NCBI GenBank assembly: GCA_001986395.2
Contig: MQVO02000263.1
Span: 1 to 12,544, forward strand
Direction of reading: 5' to 3'
Length of the DNA: 12,544 bases
Source of the DNA: Irpex lacteus
Taxonomy: Eukaryota; Basidiomycota; Agaricomycetes; Polyporales; Irpicaceae
Position numbers and translations under genes: made by a program. The notes under the pieces are model-generated. The model had not been told where the DNA came from. It saw nothing but the letters and a program-made list of their open reading frames with translations, and did no database searches. Shown here piece after piece: positions 12,414 through 12,544 of this stretch. Within the stretch, counting starts at the first letter, position 1, and every line of letters begins with the position of its first letter.

Positions 12414-12544
12414 ATGCGAGTACTAAAGAGTAACTCTATTCTATCAATCGTTAACAGCTACGTTGTTGACTCACCTAAGCCAGTTAACCTATTTAATAAA
12501 TTTTTATTTTATGATTTACTGATTCACAAGCAATATCTAGAATA
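12414..12544 (+). CDS. cob: cytochrome b, 5' end
   Basis: Cytochrome b is the haem-bearing membrane subunit of complex III. ATG at 12414 begins MRVLKSNSILSIVNSYVVDS then PKPVNL, matching the first 26 residues of fungal cob. The family then continues with SYLWNFGSLL, but here at 12492 the sequence switches to AT-rich FNKFLFYDLLIHKQYLE, still open to the window edge. This may be an intron starting after codon 26, with the intron 5' part open in frame, or a break. Codons up to 12491 are CTA/ATC/GTT and CGA, like nad5. The preceding 140 bases form a leader with no clear gene. Confidence 0.85.
   Translation, partial: MRVLKSNSILSIVNSYVVDSPKPVNLFNKFLFYDLLIHKQYLE

Overview
This window is mitochondrial DNA of an ascomycete, most likely a Saccharomycotina yeast. 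It is very AT-rich and carries a fungal-type large-subunit rRNA gene and mitochondrial tRNAs. It also holds recognisable pieces of cox1, cob, atp8, rps3 and the complex I genes nad2, nad4, nad4L and nad5, so it is not a Saccharomyces-like lineage that has lost complex I. CTN codons sit where Leu is expected in nad5, nad2 and cob, and TGA sits at a Trp position in atp8. This fits genetic code 4 and argues against code 3, in which CUN is Thr.

Layout: 1-194 is the 5' end of cox1 on the minus strand, with frame disruptions. 195-1015 is non-coding and holds a GC cluster, hairpins and a tandem repeat. 1016-1178 carries trnE and trnM (minus). 1179-2405 is AT-rich spacer with palindromic elements and a weak nad3-like relic. 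About 2405-5565 is rnl (minus). 5566-8250 is a patchwork: two nad4 fragments (plus), an antisense and frameshifted LAGLIDADG endonuclease, three families of direct repeats, and unrecognised ORF pieces. 8251-9186 is the 3' half of nad5 (plus), the best open frame in the window. 9230-10033 holds an unknown ORF, an internal nad4L piece (minus), a Gly/Asn-rich ORF (minus) and the C-terminal end of rps3 (plus). 10121-10381 is the 5' part of nad2 (minus), cut by a palindromic element. 11135-11449 is atp8, trnI, trnF (plus), flanked by long inverted and direct repeats. 11819-12040 is an unrecognised ORF. Two minus-strand tRNAs follow (12105-12248), then the start of cob (12414 onward, plus).

Two themes stand out. 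First, a dispersed palindromic family with ends CCCCAAAAAACTAG / CTAGTTTTTTGGGG occurs about seven times complete and about six times as halves, and several halves lie exactly at the edges of gene fragments. Second, most protein genes are shards, and they fall into two codon styles: nad5, nad2, cob and rps3 use mostly CTA and CGA, whereas cox1, atp8 and the second nad4 piece use TTA and AGA. The shards may be relics of rearrangement, exons of intron-dense genes, or parts of genes assembled at the RNA level. The DNA alone does not decide this. Some single-base disruptions lie in homopolymer runs and could be sequencing error.
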